A stretch of 64,000 nucleotides of DNA, from positions 29,934,055-29,998,054 of the forward strand of contig OY997649.1 in NCBI GenBank assembly GCA_963921795.1, written 5' to 3'. The position numbers and the translations under genes were made by a program. Below, in pieces: positions 1 to 12,618 of this stretch. Within the stretch, counting starts at the first letter, position 1. Each line of letters begins with the position of its first letter. The DNA is from Nannobrachium achirus. Its lineage: Eukaryota; Chordata; Actinopteri; Myctophiformes; Myctophidae. The notes under the pieces are model-generated. The model saw only the letters and a program-made list of their open reading frames with translations. It was not told the DNA's origin and did not search any database.

Positions 1-780
1 TTAATATAAAAAAGGAGAAAAAAAGACACAATGATTTGGAGGACCCCCTGTAGTAACTCTGAGGACCCCCTAGGGGTCCCGGACCCCCTGTTGAAGACCC
101 CTGTGGTAGAACATTTACCATGTGAACTCCTTTCGTTGGAATCCAATCCGAGGCCTTTTACTGTTACAACCTCTCTTTCCTGCCTTTCAGGTCTCTCTAC
201 TATACTATCACTAACAAATAAAGCAGAAAATACTGAAAACAATCTAAAAAACAAAATCAACAACAACAACAACATAGAGGCAAAAAGCACAGCAGTGCAG
301 TCAAGGTCAGGTTCTTTATCAAGACCAGCAAAACAAAGCAGAGACAGCTCTTAATGCAGTCTGCCTTAAGGACCTTCACTCGCATTTAAGATCCTGTGAT
401 AGAGAACAGGTCTTTTAGTTTTAAGATGTTCCACAAGGAGTTATGTGCAAGGGGTGTTCAGTACACGAAAGCCCCTTTCCCCTTATTTAGTGAGAACAGA
501 GTCGAAGGCTGTTGGTAAATTAAAAGGTATATATCAAAAGAGGAAGGATGCAAGTAAAGTAACCTTGAGAGGCTACTCTGAAATGAACACACTCTGAGCG
601 CGTTGGTAGAGGATTCTGTCTGTTTTGTATTCCTTATTTAAATGTGAGGCACTTTGATCTTTGATGTTGTAATTGCCATTCACATGCACGAGTATTGACT
701 CTTTCTAAATGCTGCGTTCACAGTGGCAGCTACAAAACATACGAAGATACAAAAGGCGACATGTCACTGCATGATTTAAA

Positions 781-874
781 CTAGTGAAAATAGCCGATCT
801 ACAAGCTAGTCTGTTTCAAACATGTACAAATTTGAAACTTGGAGATACGAGGTTTCTGCCCGACAGTGACGATA
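781..874 (-). mobile_element. Partial copy of the 262-bp near-palindromic MITE (family A)
   Basis: The stretch starts with half of the central hairpin (CTAGTGAAAATAGCCGATC). It continues as the reverse complement of the left end of the full copy at 5286, ending TGCCCGACAGTGACGATA. The other half of the element is missing. Confidence 0.7.
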
Positions 875-1188
875 TCTAGCTGGTACAGTACTGTATGTAC
901 ATGAGGTAATTATTATACAGTACATGATATTTGACATTAGTTGCAAGTATCAGTGCATTGTACATGAGATTACGGTGCATTATCAGCGTCAGGTTCAAGC
1001 ACACAGTCCACAAAGGACAGTAACTTTCACAGGTACAGTCCACATAGTAGATCCACAAGGTCACACAGAGCGATAACTTTCACAGGTAAAAAGAACGTGA
1101 TTTTTGCCTTTGACACAGAGCTAATTAAAACGTACTCTAATTGTTATAGATAACTAACCCAAGCTAAAGCATGCTGTCCCTGTGTTAA

Positions 1189-1368
1189 AGGACCAGGTCA
1201 CCTCTGGGACAACCAGATCTTATTTTATTGTTGTGTGGGACACGATCAACACGATCCTGGGTTATTTTTTGTGTTCAATCTGTGTTTTTAGATATTTTAG
1301 TATTTCAGCCGATTTCAGCATGCTACAACTGGTCATATGATGCAAAATGCATCATATGCATTACTACA
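1189..1368 (+). mobile_element. Half copy of a TTAA-target palindromic MITE
   Basis: It follows TTAA at 1185-1188 and begins AGGACCAGGTCACCTCTG. It matches the left arm of the complete palindrome at 18186-18501 through the TCATATGATGCAAAATGCAT centre. The right arm is absent. Confidence 0.7.
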
Positions 1369-1685
1369 GGGGGATAGCCAAGTACAGAACGTGAAATTGG
1401 CAAGGGCTTAATTACAGTGGTGAAGGTAAATGGGAACCGGTAGAGTCTGAGGCAATGGCCTGTTGATTTGGTGGTGAATATACAGAAACACTGCTGAGTG
1501 CTGACCTTCGACTGAATCCCACTATTACTTGATTACAACATACAGTACTGCCCACTCTCTGTCTATGAGTACTGAACCAGTAAGTTGGCCTCCGTAGTTC
1601 ATGAATTTACTATCCCAAATGTTAGATTTAGTTTGCAGTTATGCATCAGTCAAAAGAAAGTGAAGCGGTGAATTTTTATTCTATG

Positions 1686-1785
1686 TGTTCTAGAGCTTTG
1701 AAATCTGTGTTCTAGATCTATACATTCTGTGTTCTAGATCTATACTTTCTATGTGCTTTAGTTCTATACTTTTATGAATTCTGAA
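1686..1785 (+). repeat. Short tandem repeat, unit TGTGTTCTAGATCTATA
   Basis: About three to four diverged copies of a 25-28 bp unit containing TGTTCTAGATCTATACTTT. Two further copies of the same unit lie at about 63700-63745 near the opposite end of the window. Confidence 0.6.
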
Positions 1786-2271
1786 TTCTGAATGATTTTG
1801 TCTGGAGGGCCATATTGTCATGTGAAGCTTGACCAATCCTCAATTCTGCATGCACGGGACATGTACGGGACAGACATTCTCACTCCTTGAGAATCTATGG
1901 GAATCCTCAAAAAAAACAGGTACGGGACAGACAAAGCCACTCCTTGGAAGCGGCTTTCACCGCTTCAAAAACATTGTGAGATATAAATTGCTGCAAATTG
2001 CTGACATTTTATCCCTTTGCTAAGCTCAGTATTTTCCTTCTTTTCTATAAATTCCAATTATCCCCTATTCCCATCATCTCCATCAAATTGTCAGCGCTCA
2101 GATGTGTGTCCTCCCCAAACTGACAGCATGATGTGTGCCCTCCCCAAAGTGACAGCAGGACAGACAGGCTTTTAAAATAGCTTGGAGATGATATATGGCC
2201 CGGAGCCCAGTCTCCAAATCCCACCACTTTTTGCAGCGCCCTGCGTGAAAAATATGCACGCGTAAACACGA

Positions 2272-2314
2272 CATGTTTTTTTTTGTGCATATATTATATG
2301 CACAAAAAAACATG
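2272..2314. repeat. 43-bp palindrome
   Basis: The arms CATG-T9-GTGCATAT and ATATGCAC-A7-CATG pair around a TATT centre. The only imperfection is two extra T residues in the left arm. No element boundaries are visible around it. Confidence 0.7.
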
Positions 2315-4400
2315 CACACACTTTCACACACTCTGACGCTTGCAGGCACTCGTTCATGCGTCTACACACACACATTCAGCCATAAACATCCTCACATACA
2401 GTAAATCCATAAACACGCACCCACAGATTTAAAGTGAGCACAAAGAGGACATTTCTCACAGCTATACTGTATATCAAGGCTCCCAGCTTTCTCCTTAAGG
2501 CAAAGTGCCCTCATATCTAATTCACCATGAAGTGGGTGTAGGTTACATAGCCTCACAGCCTCCAATAGGCCAAATAAACCACACCACCTGAGTGCCCTCG
2601 ACCCCTACACATGATGTGGGCAGCACGCACTCCTGCATGCCTAGTATATGGAGTGTGACGAATTCTGTCAGCACATTAATGTGGTGAAGCATTACTCATG
2701 CATAATTCACCCTAGTGCCTACATTCTGCATTGGACATTTTGAAATCCCTTTGAAGTTAATTCCCCTCCCTTAATAAACAGGGTGGCTGCTTTGGCTGTA
2801 CTGCGTACTTATGACTGTGTTGGCATGTTAGAGCAAGCGCCACCTTTCCATGTTAGTTCCACTGTACAGCGTGACATTACAGTGCCACGTAAAAAGCATT
2901 GAAACTCTAGAGTGTGTTTTCTCACATGGGGCAGATATCAGCCCAGTTGTTAATGTGTTCTTTCTTGGCCAGTTCTCTCCCCCTAGCTCTTCTTCTTCTC
3001 CTCCCCTCCCCTCAATCTATTTATGATAATGTATTTCTGGGGGATGTCAAATGAAGCTGTGCCTGTGAACACAAAAGCCCATGGGGCTGAAAAATCATGC
3101 AAAAAAAAAGAAAGAAAAGAAAATCCCTTTTATTTCTTGCCGGCTTCAAGGTGCATGGTTGAAAGGCCAAGCTCACAGGGACGTTCACACATAGTTAAGA
3201 TTGAGCGGCCCACTTCAATAGGAAGTAGGAACCATGGTTTACTTTAACAAAGAACTACATCTAAGTGAATATCTAATCAGCCTTGGAGTGAGTGGCAGCA
3301 GATTAAATCAAGAAGGATTAGTATGTTTTCCATCAGCAATAACACTATGCCCTGAGAGTATTTCATTAAAGGAAAGAGGGATAGATAGATAGCCAGCATA
3401 CATTACACTCATACATACATTCATACATAGGCTAGGTACTGTAGGTTTGCGAGATGGAGCGATAATGATCGAGATCTAGCACAAGAACAGACTGAGGATT
3501 TATCTCTTATCCAGGTTGACAATTACCTATTTGGCATCCAGTTTAGCCCTTGAGTTACAGTATATGTGCTTTGGGAATTAATTAGTAAGTCAGTGATGGG
3601 GGAAATGAGCCTGAATCAAAGTCTGATTTTCCCCTCTACAGTATATCCCCAATGGCATTGCACCCTTCCTTCCTTTTGCCCAAGCCCACCTTTGATGCTT
3701 TTTGCCGGCAGCCACTGTTGTCATCGATATCTCTCTTCCACAGAGACAGTACAGTAAAGTGGCTTGTAAAATTCCTCCAATGAGGACCTCATGGGCATAA
3801 GGCGTAAAAAGCTGGTCCTGACTAGGCAGAGCTCCTACTGGGCTTCGTTATAAATCACAGAGCCAACAAACAGGCAATGAGTGCTGGGGAAATATGGGCT
3901 CTGAAATTGTCAGACCCCAGCCTCCCCCCTTCCATTCTCTAGCCCTGGCTGTTTTCTGCTTCAGCGCACAACAATGTACTTGTTTATATTTAGAGTGCCA
4001 AAGCCTTCACAAAGAAGTTGCTTAAAATCACTTTGACCTCTTGTTAAGGTTTTTAATTAAGAAAATGTTATAGCTATTTTGGAAAGATGTCTGTTGAAAC
4101 TAATACATTTGTCTCTAGAAGATATATATGATCCACTCTCTGTAAATGTAGATGAGTTACCCCCTGTAGTTGTAATTTTGTGCAAGCTTTTGATTTCTAA
4201 AATAAAACAACATAAAAATAATCATATTATAAAGATCTAGTTTTAGAAGTTCTTTCACATCACTTTGGACCAAAGTAGGGCTACAACTGTCTTATTTATT
4301 ATTATATTGATTACTTTTGAGATTATCCGAGTAATGTGTTTTTAGTTGTTTTAGTTGTTCGATTAACCACTTAATCTTTAAGTTTTGATGTGCAACAATT

Positions 4401-4430
4401 GTGAGAATAGCAGATCTACAAGCTCACAAT
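4401..4430 (+). repeat. Half hairpin cassette
   Basis: GTGAGAATAGCAGATCTACA followed by AGCTCACAAT is the left arm of the recurring hairpin cassette. No right arm follows. Confidence 0.65.
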
Positions 4431-5285
4431 GCAGAATGCACCATGTTCTTATTATATATATTGTTTTACTTTCCACTATAATGATGAGGGATCAATTATT
4501 AATACATTATTTTATTATATAATCGATCATTGATTAAAAATATATATACTCGATATTACTTTGATTAAGAATCAATTAACTGTTTCTGCTAGCTACTGAA
4601 CTGTGTCTTAATACCATTGCCAGATTGATGGTTCTAAAGTGACTCTCCAGGCCAACCAAAAGGTCATTTCTGCAGCTATTGACACAAAGGCAGTTGTCTG
4701 CCTATGTCCGAATAATTGCCTTTCACTCCCTCTTCATCGGTTAGAAACTCATAGCTGCATCTTGATTTACATATAGGCTACTGTAAACATGATGCATGAC
4801 GCAGAAACCTTTGAACAGGAAAAAAGATATGTGTCGGCGATGTGCACACAGCTCTGAATTGGAATGAGATGGAATGGAACGTCAAGTTGCTTTGAAGATG
4901 TCATTATTTGTATGCATGCGATACTGCAATGTTTGAAAGGGGTTGAGCGTGAGGAAGGAACGTGACTCTGACAGCATGAGATTTGTGGGGGTACAGCGCA
5001 GCGCCTCCAGGGGGTTTTGATTTCTCCCAAGGCTAGCCTGCAGCATCGACTCTCATGCTTGAGGGAACACTGAGGGAAGCCTCTAGATAGACCTGTCAAT
5101 GACACCCTAAGGAATTCTCTGTTGCCGGGTGACTTCACAAGGGCAATAGTCAATATCCTGGAAGTCACAACTTCTCTAAGAAACTGACTTTTGTAGCCCC
5201 AGTCCGAGCTGTAAGACACATTTAACTGTCATGTTGAATTGCAACCTCAAAAATCTGATTCTACTACATGGACATGCCTTTTGTA

Positions 5286-5547
5286 TATCGTCACTGTCGG
5301 GCAGAAACCTCATATCTCCAAGTTTCAAATGTGTACGTCTTTTGGTAAAGCAAAGCCCTGCTTCACCATACAAGACTGTCGCACAAAACTAGTGAAAACA
5401 GCCGATCTACAAGCACACACCGCCTCGCATTGCGAGGCGTTGTGTGCTTGTAGATCGGCTGTTTTCACTAGTTTAGTACATTTTATAGATGATAAATACA
5501 AAACGAACGGTTTGGACATACACGGTTTCCACCCGACAACGACGATA
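5286..5547 (+). mobile_element. Near-palindromic MITE, family A, complete copy
   Basis: The ends are inverted: TATCGTCACTGTCGGG at the left and CCCGACAACGACGATA at the right. The next bases (CAGAAACC and GGTTTCCA) also pair. The flanks are TA-rich, compatible with a TA target. The centre (5386-5474) is an 89-bp hairpin with CCGATCTACAAGCACACA arms and an inner CCTCGC/GCGAGG stem. It contains no coding capacity. Related copies lie at 781, 15782 and 51374, and a core fragment at 12176. Confidence 0.85.
5386..5474. repeat. Hairpin cassette, type copy (CCGATC subtype)
   Basis: The arms run from AAACTAGTGAAAACAG inward through CCGATCTACAAGC to an inner CCTCGC-ATT-GCGAGG stem-loop. Only one or two mismatches occur over about 43 bp per arm. 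This cassette recurs in many other elements of the window. Confidence 0.9.
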
Positions 5548-5610
5548 TATATATTTTACTGGTTTGACATCAATTCAACAAAAATGAAGAATAACTGCTC
5601 ATCACTGTAA

Positions 5611-5925
5611 AGCCTGGAGCAACTCAGTAGCCAATGTCATTGGCACAAAATGCCCTGATCAGCGAGTCCCCGGTTTGATTCCCGGACGACTGGACCATTT
5701 GCTGTATGTCATTCATCCCCTATCGTCTCGCCAACACAGTTGAGGTGCCTTTGAGCAAGGCACTGAACCCCTGACTGCTCCAGTGGCCAACAGCATAAGA
5801 CTGTGGTTGTACTGGCCAGCTCTCCCAGGTTTTAATGTGTGTATGTCCGTGTATGTCTAAGGGCGTTGCTGAAAATGAGCATCTGTGCTCAACAACCTTC
5901 CCTGAGTAAATATTAAAAAGAAATC
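5611..5925 (+). mobile_element. tRNA-derived SINE-like element
   Basis: A pol III B-box-like motif, GGTTTGATTCC, lies at about 5671-5681 within a tRNA-like context (AGCGAGTCCCCGG). A body with GAGCAAGGCACTGAACCCC follows, a string I recognise from fish and other vertebrate SINE/LINE tails, and it ends in an A-rich tract. It is not a functional tRNA, because no complete cloverleaf is present. Confidence 0.6.
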
Positions 5926-7586
5926 TTGTCTGTCATCATATTTTACGACGTTACCAACTCGGCTCTTTGCCGTGGGGGTGAGGCACAAGACACTGGGACA
6001 CTATGGGGAAAAGTAGGTGGGCATACATGCAAGCACCACTGTCCACCATCATAATACAGCGTTCTATTTTGTGTTCCCTGGATAAGAGCAGGCCACCAGG
6101 ATTAAGCATAATATATCATGCTCCTTTTATCTGACAGCTTTACCTACTGGATTTTATTTTTTATGTTTTAGTATTTACTGCAAAGGTCAGAGATACACAT
6201 ACACAAAGCCATGTCATTTTCCCTGTCACTCATGGAAGTCGATTTGATCGTTATACTGTAAAACCACCAAATAGCCTGCTACCGCAAGATTCAATAGCTA
6301 CAGTATACACTACACTGACTACAGTATGCACTGTGAAGATGCAAGATGCCACTGCAGTTATATTTCAGCCTCAATTTGAAAACAAATATTAATATGAATA
6401 AATAAGAGATAATAAGCAAGCTTAAATGTATGCACATCGACAAGGGTGCTGGCCTGCTGGGTCAATAAAGACTAACATTGAGAAGGAATAGAGCCTGCAC
6501 TCCAACTCCATGGAAAAGATTGACTTTATTGTTAGTCCATGGCAACCTTTAATACTCTAGGGTTCTTCTTCAGGTCAGAAGATCGCTAGCCCATTTAGAC
6601 CTGAGGCCGATTCTAAAAATAATAATAATAATAAGATCTTGCAATATTACTAACCCTAAAAGGGGTTCCCGGATTGAAAGCTATATTACGTATAGGGGTT
6701 TCCAGTACATTTATTTATGTAAATCAAATGAGGAAATCTGAGAAATCATTTTCATCAAGGCTTCTGTTAGCAGGTCACTTTATAAAACAGAACAATATGC
6801 CTGTCTAATGCCCGTTAGTGAATTTATGCAATATGCTTGATCATTATCATTTTTTTCTGCTACAGTTCGAAAACCACCTTGGATGATTTGCATGGCTATC
6901 AGCAGCACATGTTGGGATAATGATGCCACCAAATCCATAAGGGTGAGTAACCATTCCTCCCACAGATTCACTGGGTTTACCATTGGTGGATCATTTCATG
7001 CAACATTAGAAGATGAATGAGCAACAGATTCTCAGACTGGTGCAAAGAATGAGGATTCAGCTAATGGGTTTCTGCACAGTGTGCAGTGTGTGAGAGACTA
7101 GCCTATTCTAAGAGTTGCAATCTACCACTTTATTAATGTGACAAACCTTTCAGAAATGATTGATGGCACCAAATTAAAACCAAGGCCAGTAGTCAGTTCT
7201 CTGAGTAAAAAATCTAGAATATAATTTATCTTTCAGACAGACTGAATGACGAACCGCACGTAAAAAAGCTTTTCTATGTACTGTATGAACATGTTTTTGA
7301 ATTCAACTCTAAATCATCATGTCGTGCAGACTACAATGATTTTTTCCCCTCCTCATCGACTATCAAGTTAACATATCACAGTATACTACAATGTGAAAGT
7401 GTAATGGACCAGAGGACAGGGACTGTGGTTTTCTGTTCAACCATGTCAAATTAGGCGGCTTAGATTAGAATGAAAACAATGAATGAAAAGCAGTACTTTG
7501 GATTCCAAGCACCAGGGCCCTCGGGTAATTTGGAATCCACTAGCGCAGTGTTTCTCAAACGTTCAAATTTCAAGGTCTCCCATTTA

Positions 7587-7663
7587 CTCTGACAGTGTAC
7601 AAATGGAACCAAATGGACCCGATCCGTTAGGGTCCATTTGGTTCCATTTGTACACTGTTAGAG
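7587..7663. repeat. 77-bp palindrome (ACAGTGTACAAATGGAACC arms)
   Basis: The arms CTCTGACAGTGTACAAATGG and the matching right arm pair nearly perfectly around GACCCGATCCGTTAGGGTC. A second palindrome with the same ACAGTGTACAAATGGAACC arm, plus the flanking text TTCTCAAA, occurs at 21390-21560. The two are copies of one foldback family. Confidence 0.8.
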
Positions 7664-8724
7664 TTACAGACTTGTATTGGTCAATGTCAATGTAGACCCC
7701 TCTAAAGGAACCCACAGAGTCCCTAGAATCCACTTTAGCCGGTTTTCCATATGCACTCCACTCCACCCCACCCACTTGTGTCGGGTTTTCCACTACAAGG
7801 AATTGGGTATAGTCAAGTGGTGTGAAATTGGTACAGAATGGGGTACTAAAAAGTATCCACTCTAGAGTAGATGCGGGCTGGGCTAAGTGGGGCCAAAGCA
7901 GTGACGTGGTACGGTACAACCCTGCCTGCTACTGATTGGTCGGAGAATCTGGCTCACTGGCTGAGCTGTGTCTTCAAAACAACTTAAGTTGAGAGAGATT
8001 TTAGTTTGCAGTCACGGCTGCAAATCAAATATAAAAGCAAAGCCTGTTTGTTTGTTTTATATATCTGTTTATAAAGAGGTCGATTAGGCAGAATTGTGTT
8101 CCCCAGCCCTGCAGTTGAGATTCCACAAAGCACCAAGAACATAACCAACACAAACAGCGGACATATATCTATCGTCGCGAGTCGAAATAAACAACGGCCA
8201 ATGCGTCGGCTATCCGTTATTTTATATAGATCTTTGTGTTGAATGGAGAAAAGAATCTCTGTCGCATTTCTGGCAGTCTACTGATATAGGCTACAGACAG
8301 TAACCAAATGGAACCAGTGCTACAGAACCAAATAAATGATGTGTCTTTATTGCGTTTTTTCTCCGTAACAGGACAGCTACAGTACATGTACTGTAGCCTC
8401 TACATTCTAGCTTGCTTCTGTGTGTAGTTTGGCCAATAAAGTTATTATTTGAACATGTTCACCCCAACGTTAGTCGTCACTATAGTTGTAAAGACTCGAT
8501 GAAGACCTGTGTGAGTGTGTGGCATCTAAAACATTGTCCACCACATCTCTAAAAATAATTAGTGCAAGTTAGCGTCTCGGTTGTGTTTACAGAGAAAGAT
8601 CCTAGATCCATAATGTTGAAGAAAGGGGCGTCGATTTCTTTCGAGCGGAGGGGAGGACTCGTGTTCGTGGGAGGGTAAGCCAGACGGGGAAGGTGATATT
8701 TGTCACTGCACATACTCCTACGGG

Positions 8725-8868
8725 CTGGGGAGGCACCTGTCAGCAGGGAGTGTTGGGCAGGAGGAGTAGGACAGAGGCACTGTGTCCTCCCAGTGGGGCC
8801 TCCTCACTGGAAGGTGAGCCAGTAGGATACAACAGTGACAACACACAGAATTGTGTGTGAGGAGGATT
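8725..8868 (+). repeat. Dispersed repeat shared with 22768-22876
   Basis: The text GGCACCTGTCAGC, GGGAGTGTTGGG, GAGCCAGTAGGATACAA and CAGTGACAACACACAGAA occurs in the same order and orientation at 22768-22876. That copy lacks a middle piece present here. The family is unknown to me. Confidence 0.75.
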
Positions 8869-9171
8869 TCTTTTTCTTTTTCTTTTTTTCAAGTTCTGTA
8901 ATGCGGCCGATTATGTGGGAAATTCTGCGATTGCATAATCACATCTAGTATTCCCAGGTCCAAATCATTTATAAAAAATAATGAAAGGAACTTGAGAAAG
9001 AGCCATCATCCTGTGAATGTATTTTGTGGTCACACAACCACAGAGGTCATAACAGCTTGAAACAACAGTACAAATCCCTAAATTGGCTGGTAAATGCTTC
9101 CTATCCCACAGTGATTTGTCTCTGTCCTCTGTGTTAAAGAGGGGAGAGAGCTAGAGTATAGCAGCTCTCTG

Positions 9172-9616
9172 CAAGGGGCGTCACAGGGGGGGGGGGACTG
9201 AGTTACTAGGGCCCAAGGTGGAGGGGCCTTAATTATTGTATGCTGCGAGCTTGTAGATCTGCTATTTGAAAAGGTATAGCTATTTTTTAAGCGGACATTT
9301 GTAACTGGGCGGTGCCTGGAGCTAAATATTTTGAGATGGGAAACAGGTTTTTCAAAAAAACAAAAACGATTTGAAATATTCAAAGACTTGCACAGATTTT
9401 CACAATTTTTCAAAAATAGCAGATCTACAAGCTCGCAGCGTGGCACTCTGTGACGGGCTGTGAACTTGTATATCTGCTATTTTTCAATAGTTAAAGCGCA
9501 AAATAATGCGTTCCCAGTCTAAATGGGTTAAACCCCCTCCCCTATGAAGAACATTCATGGGGGGCCCGCAGTGAATCCTTGTACCCAGGGCCCAGAATTT
9601 GGTGCGACACCCCTGT
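9172..9616 (+). mobile_element. hAT-type nonautonomous element (CAGGGGCGTC family)
   Basis: The left end reads AAGGGGCGTCACAGGGG and the right end GGTGCGACACCCCTG, the inverted ends of the family whose best copies are at 58749 and 21859. The flanking octamers are only loosely similar, so the duplication has decayed. Inside are half of one hairpin cassette (9242-9270) and a full one (9411-9486). Confidence 0.7.
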
Positions 9617-10081
9617 CTCTCAGATCTGGAGTGGAGGTCAAATAGATTCTTCCTCTGTTTCGCCTTACTTAACACTGACCAGTCACACCAGCCTCGTCTC
9701 CCCTGGCATCTTGGCCGGACTCGGCGCAGAGCCCTTTCTCTCCTCATTCCCTGACTGGGGACCACAGAAAGACTCTTGTGCTATTGTTGTCACAGCAGAC
9801 AAGCTCCCTGCAAATGCTCCAACCCACGGAACAAGTAAGAGAAGCTACTTTAGACAGGAAAGTATGAGCTTTAACACTTTCAGTGCCAGGGCGTCATATG
9901 ACGTCCGACACGACCTTGGCAATGATGCCAGAAAATAATATTGGCGTCATATGACGCCAGATGCTTTTTTTTCATATTACAGTAGTACAGTGTTGGATCT
10001 ATGCGGTAACCAAGATACAGCCCTTTTGGACGATGGGACGGTCGTCATGCATGACAATTCAGTGGCGTCAGTTCAGAACAA

Positions 10082-10144
10082 GCTAAGGTATGGCAACATG
10101 ACTGGTGTCTGGTGAAGACACCAGTCATGTTGCCATACCTTAGC
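10082..10144. repeat. Perfect hairpin, 29-bp stem, 5-base loop
   Basis: The left arm, 10082-10110, starts GCTAAGGTATGGCAACATG. The right arm, 10116-10144, is its exact reverse complement, and the loop is GGTGA. A perfect stem of this length is either a very young inversion or a small foldback insertion. It also has the size of a small-RNA precursor, but nothing shows transcription. Confidence 0.9.
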
Positions 10145-10467
10145 AACAGGCACGATGAAAAGTACATTTTTATTATTTCCCCCTGTCAAGGTATGGCAGC
10201 TGCATACCCCTGCCATACCCAATTGACGCCCCTGCATGACATCACACGCTTATGTGACCAAATTCAAGCATGCTGGTTGGCCGGTTCCCCCCAGAAACAA
10301 GAGTCTCAAAGAGTTCAGTGACTTTTACCGTACTGGACACACAGCAATCAGAGGGAGAGAGAGATATATTGAGAGAATGAGCTAGAATTAGTTATAAAAT
10401 CATTAGATTTAGTATTATTTAGAGAGATAGAGATATCACGGAGGTACTCGGCTGCTACACCCACGGG

Positions 10468-10780
10468 CCACGGCCTCGATTTTGGTTCTGGCGGCCAGAA
10501 AAGCTCCTTCTACGGGCGATCGGTTCATCAGCGAAGGCCTCGGCTGGAACATCCACGGCCTCGATTTTGGTTCTGGCGGCCAGAAGAGCTCCTTCTACGG
10601 GCGATCGGTTCATCAGCGAGGACCTCCGCTGGTACATCCACGGCCTCGATTTTGGTTCTGGCGGCCAGAAGAGCTCCTTCTACGGGCGATCGGTTCATCA
10701 GCGAGGACCTCCGCTGGTACATCCACGGCCTCGATTTTGGTTCTGGCGGCCAGAAGGGCTCCTTCTACGGCGAGGCATGC
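10468..10780 (+). repeat. 85-bp GC-rich minisatellite, about 3.7 copies
   Basis: Units beginning CCACGGCCTCGATTTTGG start at 10468, 10553, 10638 and 10723, exactly 85 bp apart. The last unit is cut short. Units two and three are almost identical. Because 85 is not a multiple of three, each frame is read in turn, which gives overlapping open frames on both strands with no sign of being real genes. Confidence 0.92.
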
Positions 10781-11529
10781 ATGCTGCCAGGGACAGACCA
10801 CCGATTGCTACGGTTTCTCCGCGCGCCCTGTAGGATGCACTGCTGAGCTGTGCTGCGGTATGTTCTCTACGTTTCACTTTGTTATACGTCTGTCTTTCAA
10901 TGTTATATGAGATAAGTGCTGTATAATGTATCAAAATGTATGAAATATATGGCCCATAAACCATAAAACTGTCTCCGCGACTCACAAATGGGTCCCGACC
11001 CAAACGAGAGAAGCATCCATTTCATTGTAAAGTCGACATTCAGAAACGCTGATTTTAGGCTATATTCTTCACTGCATACTACGTGCCACTCACGTTAGAA
11101 GTAGAACATTGTTTATTTTGGCGATAATGAGCCAAGGACATCACATCACAGCCTAGTATAGAACAGTGGTTCCCAAAAGGTTTGATCGCGAGCCCCGGGG
11201 TGGGGGCGCTCGCCCTGGAACCTCCAAAGCACTAGCGACCACCCTCCACAACTCAAGCCCGATTTGGGAGACCCTCCTGGGCATGGCGCCGCTCGGCGTC
11301 GGCCTCTATACCTCCGTGATGGAGGGAGTGAAAACTTTTTATGTCCAAAACCGCTCGTTTTGCATTTATCATTTGAAATTATTTAGACTAGTGAAAACAG
11401 CCGATCTACAACAACAGCCGATCTCCTTTTTAGGCACTAACTAGTAACTAACAATAAAATATGAGTCTAGAACACACCACTGTATGAGCTGCATAAAGTG
11501 TGGTTCCTGTTGAAATGAGCCATGCATCT

Positions 11530-12015
11530 GTAGCCTACTTTGATTGATTGATTGAAGACTTTATTAGAAGTTTGCATAGGAAAAGGTACAGTTTCATGAC
11601 GGTACAGTTCACTGGTACAAGGTCTACTAAAAGGAGATCCATGAAAAGACTAAGCTTATTTCCACTGGAAAGTGGAAACCATTGAAGTATCTCATATAAC
11701 ATTGAATGACAGACAGATAGAACACAGTACTATGCAGTAGATATGTAAAGAAAAACAAAAAAAGACAGTAAGTCTAAACAACCAGTATATACAAAGAAGG
11801 GGAGGGTAGGGTGGGGCTAGGTTCTTTTTTTTACCACCTCTTTCTAATACATTCTTCAATCAATCAATAAGCCTGACCTGCTATTGTTTTTTTTTTTTTT
11901 TGTGCATTGTTTTGGGTCCACATTATACAATTCAATTCAATTCAAAGGAGCTTTATTGGCATGAGAAAACATATGTTTACATTGCCAAAGCAAGTATAAC
12001 AAATACAATATAAAA
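11530..12015 (-). mobile_element. Non-LTR retrotransposon tail-like fragments
   Basis: Two pieces of dispersed-repeat text are present. The first starts TTGATTGATTGAAGACTT and includes CTAAAAGGAGATCC. It recurs inverted at 41155-41325 ending (AATC)n, and in part at 37030-37090. The second (about 11937-12010), AATTCAAAGGAGCTTTATTG with CATTGCCAAAGC, looks like the 3' end of a common fish LINE in reverse. Short 3' pieces with simple-repeat tails fit 5'-truncated LINEs; the exact families are uncertain. Confidence 0.5.
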
Positions 12016-12175
12016 ACCAGTTGAAAATGGGGAACATATATACAGTTGGAGGGGGTACAGCATTGTTCATTTTACAGAGCTATGTCGCATTGTGACATTT
12101 TATATATATACAGGGTACACATAGCAGCATTATTTTCCTACATAAAGGTATCGGCTCTGTTTCATACTGTATGTG

Positions 12176-12262
12176 CAATCTACAAGCACACAACGCCTCG
12201 CACCGCGAGGCGTTATGTGCTTGTAGATCTGCTGTTTTCACTACTTTTGTGCGACAGCCTTT
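12176..12262. repeat. Hairpin cassette inside the piggyBac-like element
   Basis: ATCTACAAGCACACAACGCC pairs with its downstream complement around a CCTCGC-ACC-GCGAGG core. The bases after it (TTTTGTGCGACAGCC) match the family A MITE in reverse. This is therefore a family A core fragment. Confidence 0.8.
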
Positions 12263-12347
12263 GCTAAAGAACATACAAATTATACAGAAGCACGATCATT
12301 TAGTATTTTTTATTTATTTCTATCATATACAGGGCCCGTGGAGTCTG

Positions 12348-12618
12348 ACTGGATGGAGGAAGGATGGAGAGGACAGTATGATGGCTGAGATAGCGAGAGC
12401 GGAGGAGTCAGGCATAGGTCATACACACTGTAGGTTCGCTGCCTGGACCAATGTCACTCTAGGGGAGCTGAAGAACTTTCTGGGACTTCTCTTCCTCACA
12501 GCTATCGTTCACAAGGCGGAGATTGCCATGCACTGGTCAAAAAACTCTGTCATTGCATGCCGTACTTTCCCAGAACAATGGCAAGAAACAGGTACCAGGC
12601 CATTTTGAGGTACCTGAG

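Noticed and set aside
4767-5219. A 150-codon open frame on the minus strand
   Set aside because: The longest non-repeat frame, but no domain or family pattern is visible and it lacks splice or codon-use support. Length alone is not enough in 64 kb.
5239-5610. A 123-codon open frame over the first family A MITE
   Set aside because: It runs through the palindromic element, and its Lys/Thr-rich text repeats on the other strand because of the inverted arms.
5650-5700. tRNA-like GGTTTGATTCC motif
   Set aside because: Part of a SINE-like repeat with a diverged B box, not a tRNA gene.
10482-10910. 142-codon and several shorter frames on both strands
   Set aside because: Produced by the 85-bp minisatellite, whose unit happens to lack stops.
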